A stretch of 20,907 bases of DNA from an uncultured Clostridia bacterium (GCA_934155625.1 CAKPHD010000031.1:1-20907), one strand, 5' to 3'. Counted from the stretch's first letter, positions 13,236 to 20,630 are shown. Program-made: numbers and translations. The notes: a model not told the origin generated them from the letters alone.

Positions 13236-14249
13236 ACTTTTAGAAACTTTTTCAGCAAATGAATTATTAACGATTTTGTCATATGGAGCTTTTGTAGTAA
13301 GTTCACCAGCTTCTGACATAATTTCTTGTAATTTATCAAATGCAGACTCTTTTAATACTGGCGTATCTCTCCAAGCATCAATATCTTTATATTTTTGAAC
13401 TGAATTTTCCAAAGAATCTAATGTAGTATCAGGGAAAAATTCTTGAATCTTTTCTGCAATTTCTCTTGCGGTATGTTCTTTAACCCATTGCTCTCCTTTA
13501 TATGTCGCTCTAGTAAATTCTTCAATAATTTTAGAATTATTTTTAATATAACTTTTCTTTGCACAATATGCTGTATATGGTACTTCTCCAGCAGCTTCTC
13601 CAACTGATGCTACAATATAACCCTTTCCTGCATCTTGTGTCATAGAAGCTGTAGGTTCAAATAATGTTACATATTCAGCATTTCCTCCTGAAAATGCACC
13701 AGCCATCAAGTCAAACTTTATACTATCATCTAATGTTAAATCCGTTTGTGGATTTAATCCATTTTTCTTTAATACATATTCTAATGTCATATATGGTACT
13801 CCACCTTTTCTTCCAGGTATTACAGTTTTACCTTTTAAATCTTGCCACGAAAAGTTGTTTGTTGCTTCTTTGCTTACCAAAAACGAACCATCTTTTTGTG
13901 TTAATTGAGCAAATACTTCTATATAGTCTTCTTTACCTTCATTATACACATATATTGCCGCTTCTGGTCCACATAGACCTATGTCACTTTGCCCTGCTAA
14001 TATTGCAGTCATTACTTTGTCTGCCCCTTGCCCTGTTGTGATTTCTAATTTTAAACCTTCTTGTTCAAAAAATCCATTTGCAATTGCTACATATTGTGGC
14101 GCATAAAACACTGAACGTGTAACTTCATTTAATTGAATAGTTTTTAAGCCAGCCGTTTCTTCGGTCTTTTTGTTTATAATACGATATACACAAAATATTG
14201 CAACTGCAATAAGTACAATAATTAAAATACTACTTACAATTTTTTTCAT
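13227..14249 (-). CDS. ABC transporter substrate-binding protein (NMT1/SsuA/TauA type)
   Basis: A 340-residue periplasmic-binding-protein-like lipoprotein or anchored receptor. The ATG at 14249 has AAGGAGG 6 bases upstream. A hydrophobic N-terminal segment (about 4-20) ends in Cys20, but the residue before it is Phe, so it is not a good lipobox; it may be a membrane anchor. Typical family motifs follow: SVFYAPQYVAIANGFFEQEG, GADKVMTAILAGQSDIGLCG near residue 80-95, DLKGKTVIPGRKGG, a EYVLKKNGLN helix, and AEYVTLFEPTA. These match binding proteins for taurine, sulfonates, nitrate, or thiamine and riboflavin precursors; the ligand cannot be told. The partner permease is at 15246-16043, separated by a gene on the other strand. 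Confidence 0.85.
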   Translation of the reverse strand: MKKIVSSILIIVLIAVAIFCVYRIINKKTEETAGLKTIQLNEVTRSVFYAPQYVAIANGFFEQEGLKLEITTGQGADKVMTAILAGQSDIGLCGPEAAIYVYNEGKEDYIEVFAQLTQKDGSFLVSKEATNNFSWQDLKGKTVIPGRKGGVPYMTLEYVLKKNGLNPQTDLTLDDSIKFDLMAGAFSGGNAEYVTLFEPTASMTQDAGKGYIVASVGEAAGEVPYTAYCAKKSYIKNNSKIIEEFTRATYKGEQWVKEHTAREIAEKIQEFFPDTTLDSLENSVQKYKDIDAWRDTPVLKESAFDKLQEIMSEAGELTTKAPYDKIVNNSFAEKVSKSES

Positions 14250-14317
14250 ATTTTTCCTCCTTTTCAATCTATTTTATGAAAATATAGACTAAAAAGTTAC
14301 TTTTGTCCGGTATTATG

Positions 14318-14346
14318 TTGACCAAAGAATAAAATTATGATATAAT
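14318..14346 (+). promoter_or_regulatory. Strong promoter of the HExxH gene
   Basis: TTGACC, a 17-base spacer and TATAAT form a near-consensus sigma-A promoter. The start codon at 14364 is only 17 bases past the -10 box, so transcription would begin at about the GGAGG of the ribosome-binding site, giving an unusually short leader. Confidence 0.75.
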
Positions 14347-14363
14347 TTTGGCGGAGGTTTTCT

Positions 14364-15221
14364 ATGAAAAAATTAATAGTAACAATTTTATGTACTACTT
14401 GTTTTATCACATTCGGAGCAACGTTTTCAAATGCTAATAGCAAAACTATAGAAAAATACATTTACGCTCAAGACTGGAGCTATAAAATCAAATGGCAAGA
14501 TACTACAGAAAAACTCGAAAATAATTATAATGAAAATTCAAATTTAACAGAACTTTTACAAACTTGTAAAAATGATTATATCTTATCAAATTTAAAATCA
14601 CATTATCCCTACTTATCTTGGGATAAATTCGAAAATGTAAAAATTTATGAATCTAATTTATCAGATTCAGGAAGTATAGCAAAATATATAAAAAATACAA
14701 ACACTATAATAGTTAACTCATCTATATTTCATAATATTGATAGTAATAGTAAACATTTATGCATTTTACATGAACTCGCACATTGTATAACTTCATCAGA
14801 TACTTCTACTTGTTGTGGAGGATTCAACGAACCTGTTGCTGAACTTATAACCTATTCAATCTGTGAGTCACAAAATATAAATTTTGATTTTTCTTATAGA
14901 GATGTATCAATGATATATATGATGATTTGCAATTGTTATGGATTTGATGACTCTATACATGATTTCTATTATGGCACATTTATAGACAACTTAAACTCTA
15001 TTACAAATGATTATGGCGAAGATCTAGCATCAATTTTGTATTTTATGACACATTCTAATGAAAAAGAACAATTGCCTTTTAGTTATAATGATTTATTACT
15101 AATGGCTCAAGACATTGCTATACATGCCAATATAAATACTAATTCATCACTTAAAAATTGTGCCACCCTACTTGTAATAAATAATGATTATTTTACACAG
15201 TTAATTTCACGATATAATTAA
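14364..15221 (+). CDS. Secreted zinc metallopeptidase-like protein (HExxH)
   Basis: A 285-residue predicted exported protein. GGCGGAGG precedes the ATG. An N-terminal signal peptide (MKKLIVTILC to about FSNANS, residue 26) is followed by a mature domain with a HELAH zinc motif (136-140) and NEPVAE 15 residues on, where Glu156 or Glu160 could be the third ligand, giving a gluzincin-like site. Flanking cysteines (Cys133, Cys141, Cys150, Cys151, Cys167) are numerous, which fits metal or disulphide bonds outside the cell. The family is not recognised. The gene sits between the ABC binding protein and permease genes on the opposite strand with its own strong promoter and terminator, so it appears inserted. 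Substrate is unknown; a role in wall or peptide processing is possible. Confidence 0.7.
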   Translation: MKKLIVTILCTTCFITFGATFSNANSKTIEKYIYAQDWSYKIKWQDTTEKLENNYNENSNLTELLQTCKNDYILSNLKSHYPYLSWDKFENVKIYESNLSDSGSIAKYIKNTNTIIVNSSIFHNIDSNSKHLCILHELAHCITSSDTSTCCGGFNEPVAELITYSICESQNINFDFSYRDVSMIYMMICNCYGFDDSIHDFYYGTFIDNLNSITNDYGEDLASILYFMTHSNEKEQLPFSYNDLLLMAQDIAIHANINTNSSLKNCATLLVINNDYFTQLISRYN

Positions 15222-15245
15222 AGAGGCAATTTATTTATGCCTCTT
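15222..15245. terminator. Bidirectional terminator
   Basis: AGAGGCA and TGCCTCT pair around an AT loop of about 9 bases between the convergent HExxH and permease genes. T-rich tails lie on both sides. Confidence 0.7.
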
Positions 15246-16043
15246 CTATTTTACTATTTTCTTTTCTAATATAACTATACTTTCATACATTAAAGCTGCA
15301 ACAACCGCAAGAATAATAACACTGGTCATAACTAAATCTAGTTGGAATACTTGCCCTCCATAAACTATCAAATATCCTAATCCCCCTTTAGAAACTAGAA
15401 ATTCTCCTGAAATTACACCTACTAAAGAAAGCCCTATATTTACTTTTAATGTATTAAAAAATGTTGGTATATTTGATGGAATTACAATTTTAGTTAATAC
15501 TTGAATTTTATTTGCATTAAATGTTTTTACCATTTTTATCTTTTCTTTATCTGTATGTAAAAATCCATTTAATATATCAAGTATTGTTACTATTAAAGAA
15601 ATTGATAATGCCATAACAATTATTGCAGGCATTCCTGCCCCCACCCAAATAATAATTACTGGACCAAGAGCTATTTTAGGCAAACTATTTAGAACAACTA
15701 AAAAAGGTTCTGAAACTTTAGAAATAAATGGTGACCACCAAAGTATTATAGCTATTATTACTCCTGCAATACTACCTAATCCAAAACCAATTAGTGTTTC
15801 TTCACATGTAATTTTTAAATGTTCTAATAAATTGTTTGAAGATAAATTCATAAATGTTTTTACTATTCTAGATGGTTGACTTGCTATAAAGCTATCTATA
15901 ATTCCCTTTCTTGCAAGTATTTCCCATAATGCTATAAAAGCTACAACTATAAATATTTGAGTTGTTAAAATTTCAAATTTTCTTATTTCAATTTTTTTTA
16001 GATACTTCTTTCGCTCATTAGAGATTGTTACCTTGTTTTTCAT
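15246..16043 (-). CDS. ABC transporter permease (SsuC/TauC type)
   Basis: A 265-residue inner-membrane permease with a basic start and about six membrane segments (near 25-45, 85-105, 113-135, 137-160, 200-225, 235-257). The segment PSRIVKTF with a preceding Gln is typical of sulfonate/taurine-type permeases. The cytoplasmic loop has the EAA-like region around IVIPSNIPTFF and GEFLVSKGGLGYLI. It would form the channel for the substrate delivered by the binding protein at 13227-14249. The ATPase gene normally beside it is missing; a C-terminal stub of such an ATPase lies at 20654-20880. The ribosome-binding site is weak and the start follows the small overlapping frame at 16050 by 6 bases, so translation may be coupled. 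Confidence 0.82.
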   Translation of the reverse strand: MKNKVTISNERKKYLKKIEIRKFEILTTQIFIVVAFIALWEILARKGIIDSFIASQPSRIVKTFMNLSSNNLLEHLKITCEETLIGFGLGSIAGVIIAIILWWSPFISKVSEPFLVVLNSLPKIALGPVIIIWVGAGMPAIIVMALSISLIVTILDILNGFLHTDKEKIKMVKTFNANKIQVLTKIVIPSNIPTFFNTLKVNIGLSLVGVISGEFLVSKGGLGYLIVYGGQVFQLDLVMTSVIILAVVAALMYESIVILEKKIVK

Positions 16044-16049
16044 AACTTA

Positions 16050-16151
16050 TCACATCACTTTCATTTTTGCATTTGTATCTTTGATATATTTTATGTCTAG
16101 TTCAATTTTGATGTGATAGTCCTTATCTTCGAATTTATAGTATATATACAT
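16050..16151 (-). CDS. Small overlapping open reading frame (33 aa)
   Basis: The ATG of this frame shares a base with the TAA stop of the 242-residue protein gene (TAATG), a classic translational-coupling arrangement. The 33-residue product begins MYIYYKFEDKDYHIKIEL and ends KMKVM, with a beta-like alternation. It ends 6 bases before the permease start. It may be a real small gene or the stub of a longer protein truncated when the permease joined this operon. The family is not recognised. Confidence 0.35.
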   Translation of the reverse strand: MYIYYKFEDKDYHIKIELDIKYIKDTNAKMKVM

Positions 16152-16879
16152 TATAGTTCCAAATCCCTGTCACTTATATTTTTCTTCTTAGAAGCAGATA
16201 TATTAACAGGTTCAGGAGTAAATTTATATTTTTCCATAAAAGACTCTTTACTTCTGTGGTCATCTAAAAGAACTTGTCCTAGGTCATAAATATTAAATCT
16301 TGTATAAGTTTCCGCTTCTTTATCACTTTTTTCGTACAGTTCAAAGATTTGTTCGCCAATTTCATGAATGACAACAATGGGATATTTCAAAAAATCCATA
16401 TTTAGATTTGGAGACTTCTTCAATACTTTAGGTGACTTACTTAGAAATTCATAATCAAGTATTAGACTTGCTTCCCAATCTCGTGGCCTTTTTCCTTTAT
16501 CAATGGAATCTACTAGCTCTTTTGTGACTTCTTGCACTTCAATCTTTATACTAGGTCTATCTCCTTTGTTATATACAGCTAATGTTCCAACAAAAGGAGC
16601 TGAAAAATATTCTGGAGAAACCCTATGTATTACAAACTCCATATTTCTATCTTTTTGTTTCTGTTCTTTCATGAACTTTTTTAACTCTTTTTTATCTGAA
16701 AACGTTCCTTGTGGTAAATTTAATTCCGAACCAATTGTTCGTCCTCCTCTTACTCTCCATAACTTGCTCTTTTCTAATTGTTCTTCATCCAGATTCTCAA
16801 CCTTATCTACAAATAAACAATCAACAGTTAAATCCGGAAAATTCTTTTGTAAAAATTTTAATCCATCTATTTTTCTCAT
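16151..16879 (-). CDS. Uncharacterised protein of the radical-SAM cluster (242 aa)
   Basis: A soluble, charged protein that I do not recognise. GAAGGAGAG lies at the end of the previous gene and the ATG starts one base after its stop. Noticeable segments are LWRVRGGRTIGSELNLPQGT (about 41-60), EFVIHRVSPEYFSAPFVGTL, PSIKIEVQEVT, KRPRDWEASLILDYEF and VVIHEIGEQIFELYEK (around 170-186), with a late RFNIYDLGQ. The glycine/Arg-rich turn, GTLAVY and IEVQ strands recall an ATP-grasp or PEP-synthase-type nucleotide-binding fold, but this is a weak impression and no full motif set is visible. There is no signal or membrane segment. It belongs to the operon with the peptide and radical SAM genes, so a role in peptide modification or handling is possible. 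Confidence 0.6.
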   Translation of the reverse strand: MRKIDGLKFLQKNFPDLTVDCLFVDKVENLDEEQLEKSKLWRVRGGRTIGSELNLPQGTFSDKKELKKFMKEQKQKDRNMEFVIHRVSPEYFSAPFVGTLAVYNKGDRPSIKIEVQEVTKELVDSIDKGKRPRDWEASLILDYEFLSKSPKVLKKSPNLNMDFLKYPIVVIHEIGEQIFELYEKSDKEAETYTRFNIYDLGQVLLDDHRSKESFMEKYKFTPEPVNISASKKKNISDRDLEL

Positions 16880-16880
16880 C

Positions 16881-17207
16881 TTACTCTCCTTCTACTACAT
16901 CAAAAAAATCATTTTTGTTTGTTTCTGATAATATGTTCATTTCGTTCCACCAAAATGTGCCATCCACAAAATACCTTCCTATAGGGAACTCATCTTTTAT
17001 ATAATATTTATCATATTCATTTAACTCAGATTTTGCTTTAATATTCTCTGTTCTATTTAAATCAAATTCATCAATTTTTCCATTTGGCATAATTATTTTA
17101 TATTTAATCTGACCATTAACCTCTTCGTCAGAGTTATTGCAAATATTCATATGGAATGTTGTAAATGTATCTTTTCCTTTTACTATCTTTTTGGGAAATA
17201 TACTCAT
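16881..17207 (-). CDS. Uncharacterised small beta-rich protein of the radical-SAM cluster
   Basis: A 108-residue protein counted from the ATG at 17207, chosen because AAGAAAGG is 9 bases upstream; an ATG 9 bases earlier abuts that site. The sequence has the look of a single immunoglobulin-like or CARDB-like beta-sandwich: a FTTFHMNICNNSDEEVNGQI strand pair, KYKIIMPNGKIDEF, a KAKSELNEYDKYYI segment and PIGRYFVDGTFWWN. There is no signal peptide. It follows the 35-residue peptide gene after a hairpin and leads directly into the 242-residue protein gene. The family is not recognised; binding of the peptide or of a partner is only a guess. Confidence 0.55.
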   Translation of the reverse strand: MSIFPKKIVKGKDTFTTFHMNICNNSDEEVNGQIKYKIIMPNGKIDEFDLNRTENIKAKSELNEYDKYYIKDEFPIGRYFVDGTFWWNEMNILSETNKNDFFDVVEGE

Positions 17208-17234
17208 TTTTTTCATCCTTTCTTATTAATAAAA

Positions 17235-17258
17235 GATGGCAATTTTTGCACTGCCACC
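17235..17258 (-). terminator. Hairpin between the peptide gene and downstream genes
   Basis: On the minus strand GGTGGCA and TGCCATC pair (one G-U) around a 10-base loop, followed by TTTTATT, 11 bases after the peptide stop. Such partial terminators after precursor genes often raise the peptide level over the other genes. Confidence 0.55.
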
Positions 17259-17269
17259 TTTTTTTCATT

Positions 17270-17377
17270 CTATCCGCACATTCTACATGTTAGTATTTTT
17301 TTCTTATTATTTTTTTCATCTTTTACTTCATTTACTGGTTTGTTTTTTACCTCTTTTTTCATAAGTTCTTTTTTCAT
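17270..17377 (-). CDS. 35-residue Lys-rich peptide ending CRMCG, candidate RiPP precursor
   Basis: The frame starts at the ATG at 17377, with AAAGGAG 6 bases upstream. The longer frame would overlap the radical SAM gene without a site. The peptide has a charged leader-like part rich in Lys, Glu and Asn (about residues 1-27) and a short hydrophobic/cysteine end ILTCRMCG. Leader plus short Cys-containing C-terminus, directly downstream of a radical SAM/SPASM gene and followed by a hairpin, is the layout of a ribosomally made, post-translationally modified peptide. The CxxCG end could also be a zinc knuckle, so a small metal-binding protein is an alternative. I know no named family with this end. 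Confidence 0.6.
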   Translation of the reverse strand: MKKELMKKEVKNKPVNEVKDEKNNKKKILTCRMCG

Positions 17378-17445
17378 TTTAAGCTCCTTTCTAGGTAATA
17401 AACCTATTAAATTTATATGTATTGCAAAAATTGCAACATTAATAA

Positions 17446-18432
17446 CTATAATAAACATAACGGATCCTCTTCTAGTAATGATTTTTTCAATGCTAATGCT
17501 GTTGCTCTACATCCGCCACATATCATTTTGTATGTACATTCTTGGCATTTTCCTTTTAAACTTTCCTTATATTCTTTTAGTGTAATAAATAATTTGTTAT
17601 TTTCTAATATTTCATCTAATGATTTATCTTTTATATTATCTGCAAACATAGGTATATATGAACATGCTCCTACATTGCCTTTAAAGTCTATATATATAAT
17701 TTCATCTCCAGCTTCACATCCTGCATAATATTGGCTCGCTTCTTTTAAGTCTATTCCAAATACTTCTGGAAATATTGGAATCAATAATGGATCTCCTGTT
17801 CTAAATTTAATTTTTTGTTTTTTACATTCTTGTATTAATTCTTTAATTATATTTTTATATTCTTCATTAGATATCATTAACTCTTCACTTGCATTTCCTG
17901 TTAATATAACTCTTCTTGTGTTAAATTCTTCTGCACCGTTTTTACTTGCTAATTTTAAAACTTCTTTTGCATCTTTTATAGTATCTCTTGTAAGTGTATA
18001 TCTTATAGAAAATTTGATTCCATTTTCTTTTAATATTGGCAAAGTATCTACTACTTTTTTGAATGTTCCTTTTCTACCTCTAAATTTATCATGTATCTCT
18101 TCCATTCCATCTATACTTATTGATAATCTTACATTTGGATATTGAGCCAATCTTTCAGCTATTTTTTCATTTATTAATGTACAATTTGTAGTTATTACAA
18201 TATCATCAAATTTTGTAGTATAATCTAATATATCAAATAAATCTTTTCTTAAAAATGGCTCTCCTCCTGAAAGATTTAACTTAGTTGTGCCACAATAATA
18301 TAATTGAGATAATAAACTTTTAGCTTGTTCTAGTGTTAATTCTTTTTCTTTTGTATTTTTATCTAGAACTCTGCAATGTTTGCAATTAAGATTACAATCA
18401 TCATTTATATCCCATTGTGCAACCATAGGCAT
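17446..18432 (-). CDS. Radical SAM/SPASM enzyme, candidate peptide maturase
   Basis: A 328-residue radical SAM protein. The start is taken at the ATG at 18432 because AAGGAGGG lies 8 bases upstream; an in-frame ATG at 18468 or TTG at 18495 would also work. The radical cluster motif CNLNCKHC (Cys13, Cys17, Cys20) follows VAQWDINDD, and LSGGEPFLR is the SAM-binding GGE motif. A typical TIM-barrel body follows. The C-terminus has a full SPASM set: GC then about 17 residues to ACSY, CQECTYKMICGGC and a last DPLC, giving the seven cysteines for two auxiliary clusters. SPASM enzymes commonly modify peptides (PqqE, AlbA, MftC). The next gene encodes a 35-residue Cys peptide, the likely substrate. 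The NUDIX gene lies upstream in the same operon. Confidence 0.88.
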   Translation of the reverse strand: MPMVAQWDINDDCNLNCKHCRVLDKNTKEKELTLEQAKSLLSQLYYCGTTKLNLSGGEPFLRKDLFDILDYTTKFDDIVITTNCTLINEKIAERLAQYPNVRLSISIDGMEEIHDKFRGRKGTFKKVVDTLPILKENGIKFSIRYTLTRDTIKDAKEVLKLASKNGAEEFNTRRVILTGNASEELMISNEEYKNIIKELIQECKKQKIKFRTGDPLLIPIFPEVFGIDLKEASQYYAGCEAGDEIIYIDFKGNVGACSYIPMFADNIKDKSLDEILENNKLFITLKEYKESLKGKCQECTYKMICGGCRATALALKKSLLEEDPLCLL

Positions 18433-18491
18433 AATTTTCGCCCTCCTTCTTATTCCAGTTTTTACCATTTTATACCTATCTTTTTTATTTG

Positions 18492-18992
18492 TCAATATTT
18501 TCCATTAATTTTTTGTATTAAAATTTTATATGCTTCTATATGACTTTCTTTAAACTCCCCATTATCACATAATTCATTGACTTTTTCTTCTGGAAACCAA
18601 TATACTTTTTCAACCTCCTCTTTTTGTAATAACATATTTTCTTTTTCATAATCTTTCTTTAAATAATATAAATCATAAAAACACTTATTATTGTCATCTC
18701 TTGTTGAATACATAAGTTTTAATTCTTGTGGAAAAGCTTCCACTCCTAGTTCCTCTTTTATTTCTGTTATAATTCCTTTTAAGCTATTTTCACCTGATTT
18801 TGGATGACCTGATGTTAAACCATATTCTCCACCTTTTTGTATACTTCTTTTTTGTACTAATATTTCATTTTTTGAATTTTGTATTAATGCAAGAACTACT
18901 AATGTATAATAATTATCTGGTGTTTCTTGTTCTTTAAAAATTGAAAACTGTGTATTTTCTTTATATTTATTATATAAATCTCTTTTTTCCAT
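18492..18992 (-). CDS. NUDIX hydrolase
   Basis: A 166-residue NUDIX-domain protein. The Nudix box reads GHPKSGENSLKGIITEIKEE and LG, matching Gx5Ex7REUxEExGU except that the Arg is Thr; the catalytic Glu residues are present. The preceding strand VVLALIQNSKNEILVQKRS and the acidic EVEKVYWFP segment fit the fold. The substrate cannot be told, though the family hydrolyses nucleoside-diphosphate-linked compounds. CGAGGTG precedes the ATG. It is the first gene of the radical SAM unit: the maturase start lies about 60 bases on. Whether it takes part in the peptide pathway or is merely co-transcribed is unclear. Confidence 0.8.
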   Translation of the reverse strand: MEKRDLYNKYKENTQFSIFKEQETPDNYYTLVVLALIQNSKNEILVQKRSIQKGGEYGLTSGHPKSGENSLKGIITEIKEELGVEAFPQELKLMYSTRDDNNKCFYDLYYLKKDYEKENMLLQKEEVEKVYWFPEEKVNELCDNGEFKESHIEAYKILIQKINGKY

Positions 18993-19015
18993 TGTGACAC
19001 CTCGTTCCTTACTAT

Positions 19016-19021
19016 ATTATA
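19016..19021 (-). promoter_or_regulatory. -10 box of the NUDIX/radical SAM operon
   Basis: A perfect TATAAT on the minus strand stands 24 bases before the NUDIX start codon. The region where a -35 box would lie is AT-rich and has no clear match. Confidence 0.4.
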
Positions 19022-19087
19022 ATATACTAAAAATTTCAATATATATTATAAATTGTTTTATCTTTTTACCAGTTTTTTCTATTTTTG

Positions 19088-19116
19088 TTGACTTATTTTT
19101 CCATTTTTTGTATAAT
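19088..19116 (+). promoter_or_regulatory. Strong promoter of the methionyl-tRNA synthetase-like gene
   Basis: TTGACT, a 17-base spacer and TATAAT form a near-consensus sigma-A promoter. The leader to the start codon at 19213 is about 90 bases and holds the competing stems described next. Confidence 0.8.
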
Positions 19117-19135
19117 ATTGTAAAATATTTTTTAT

Positions 19136-19186
19136 ATAGTTACTATAAATTAATAGTAACTATCCAGATATACTTTAGATAGTTAC
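19136..19186 (+). promoter_or_regulatory. Leader with mutually exclusive stem-loops
   Basis: ATAGTTACTAT (19136-19146) pairs perfectly with ATAGTAACTAT (19153-19163). The latter's GTAACTATC part (19156-19164) can instead pair with GATAGTTAC (19178-19186). Both stems cannot form together. The second ends 13 bases before the AAAGGAGG site, so a switch in folding could change translation. No T-box motif is seen. Confidence 0.5.
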
Positions 19187-19212
19187 GCCACTTATTAAAG
19201 GAGGACAAAATA

Positions 19213-20617
19213 ATGAAACAAAATATTTTTATAGGCAGCGCTTGGCCTTACGCCAATGGAGAGCTTCATGTCGGCCATATTGCATCACTTCTTCCTGGAG
19301 ATGTTATTGCAAGATACTATCGAAAAACTGGTGCAAATGTATTATATGTCTCAGGAACAGATTCACATGGTACACCAATCACAGTTAGAGCCAAAGAAGA
19401 ACATTGTAATCCACTAGACATAGTTAATCATTATCATAAGAATTTCTGTTATTGTTTTGATAAATTACAATTTTCTTATGATAATTACACTTTAACTCAT
19501 AATGACTATCATAAGAACTTTGTACAGTTCTGTATTAAGAAAATTTATGATAATGGTTATCTTTACCAAAAAGATGAACATCTTTATTGGAAACTTAGTT
19601 CATTTCAAACTGCTATCGAAGACTTTATCAATTCGCATAAAGATATATGGCGTTTTAATGCTATTAATGAATCTGAAAAGTACTTACGTGCTGGTTTACG
19701 CGATCGCGTTATTACACGTCAACTGGACTGGGGAATTGACATTCCTATTGAAGGTTTTGATGACAAAAAAGTCTATGTATGGATTGAAGCAGTTTTGGGC
19801 TATATTTCAGCAGGAAAATTTTATTGTGAACAGCATGGTCTTGATTGGAATGAATTTTACAAAGGTGAGAATTTAATGTCTTATTTTATTCATGGAAAGG
19901 ATAATATTCCTTTTCATACCATTATTTATCCTGCTCTGTTACTTTCTTTGCAAGATGGATATCATCTTCCAGATTTCATGATTTCTAGTGAATATCTTAA
20001 TGTGAATGATGAAAAAATCTCTAAAAGTGAAGGTAATGGTGTAACTGCAAAAGAACTTATTGATAAATATAGTTCAGATACTATTAGGTTATTACATGAT
20101 TTCGCAAGCTCCTGAACAAAGAGATTCTAATTTTAGTTATGATATGTTAATTCAACTTCATAATAAAAAATTAGTTGGTGAATACGGTAATTTTGTTAAT
20201 CGTAATTTAGCATTTTTAGTTAAAAAATTTAACGGAATTATTCCTAATAGCTTTGTTGATAAAGATATAGAAGCAAAAATAAAAGATACTTATACTATTA
20301 CTAAATCTTTAATTGAAGCGGGAAAATTAAAATCTGCAATTTCTAAAATTCAAGATTTAGTTCAATTTGCCAACAAATACTATGATGATAATAAACCATG
20401 GATTTTAGTAAATGAAGATATTAATGCGTTTTATATTGTTACTTTTTCTTGCCTTGAATTAATTATCAATATTGCTAATTTGTATGAACCATTTATTCCT
20501 GAGTCTTCTAAGAAAGTATTTAGCTTTTTTAGAAAAACTGATTTCAGTTGGGAGTATATCTCTATTGAACCTTTAACTCACTTAAAAGATGTTTCTATTC
20601 TTTTTGATAGAGTTTAA
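19213..20617 (+). pseudogene. Methionyl-tRNA synthetase-like, zinc-knuckle insert missing, frameshifted
   Basis: Class I synthetase of the MetG type. AAAGGAGG precedes the ATG. Motifs are AWPYANGELHVGHI (HIGH), GTDSHGTPI, a LDWGIDIPIEGF strand, YVWIEAVLGYISA, and KISKS for KMSKS. Normally a zinc-knuckle insert stands between the Rossmann halves; here YLYQKDE passes directly into HLYWKLSSFQ, so about 50-60 residues are absent. Near 20089 an extra T changes the frame: RLLHDFASS and stop, while the +1 frame continues YYMISQAPEQRDSNFSYDML into the anticodon-binding domain. Removing one base restores R-Y-Y-M-I-S-Q-A-P. The C-terminal domain then looks complete to 20617. It is either a decayed paralogue or a functional divergent gene hit by a sequencing error; the main MetRS must be elsewhere. 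Confidence 0.75.
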
Positions 20618-20630
20618 AGGTGATATGAAA

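Noticed and set aside
13664..14041. Plus-strand 125-aa frame within the binding-protein gene
   Set aside because: It has Leu/His-rich shadow composition, lies opposite a well-supported gene and has no initiation site.
14190..14249. Lipobox in the binding protein
   Set aside because: Cys20 is preceded by Phe, which does not fit the small residue required before the lipidated Cys. I kept it as a possible anchor instead.
16503..17004. Plus-strand open frames antisense to the 242-aa and 108-aa genes
   Set aside because: They are Phe/Leu/Ser-rich antisense shadows without ribosome-binding sites; the minus-strand genes have strong sites and tight operon spacing.
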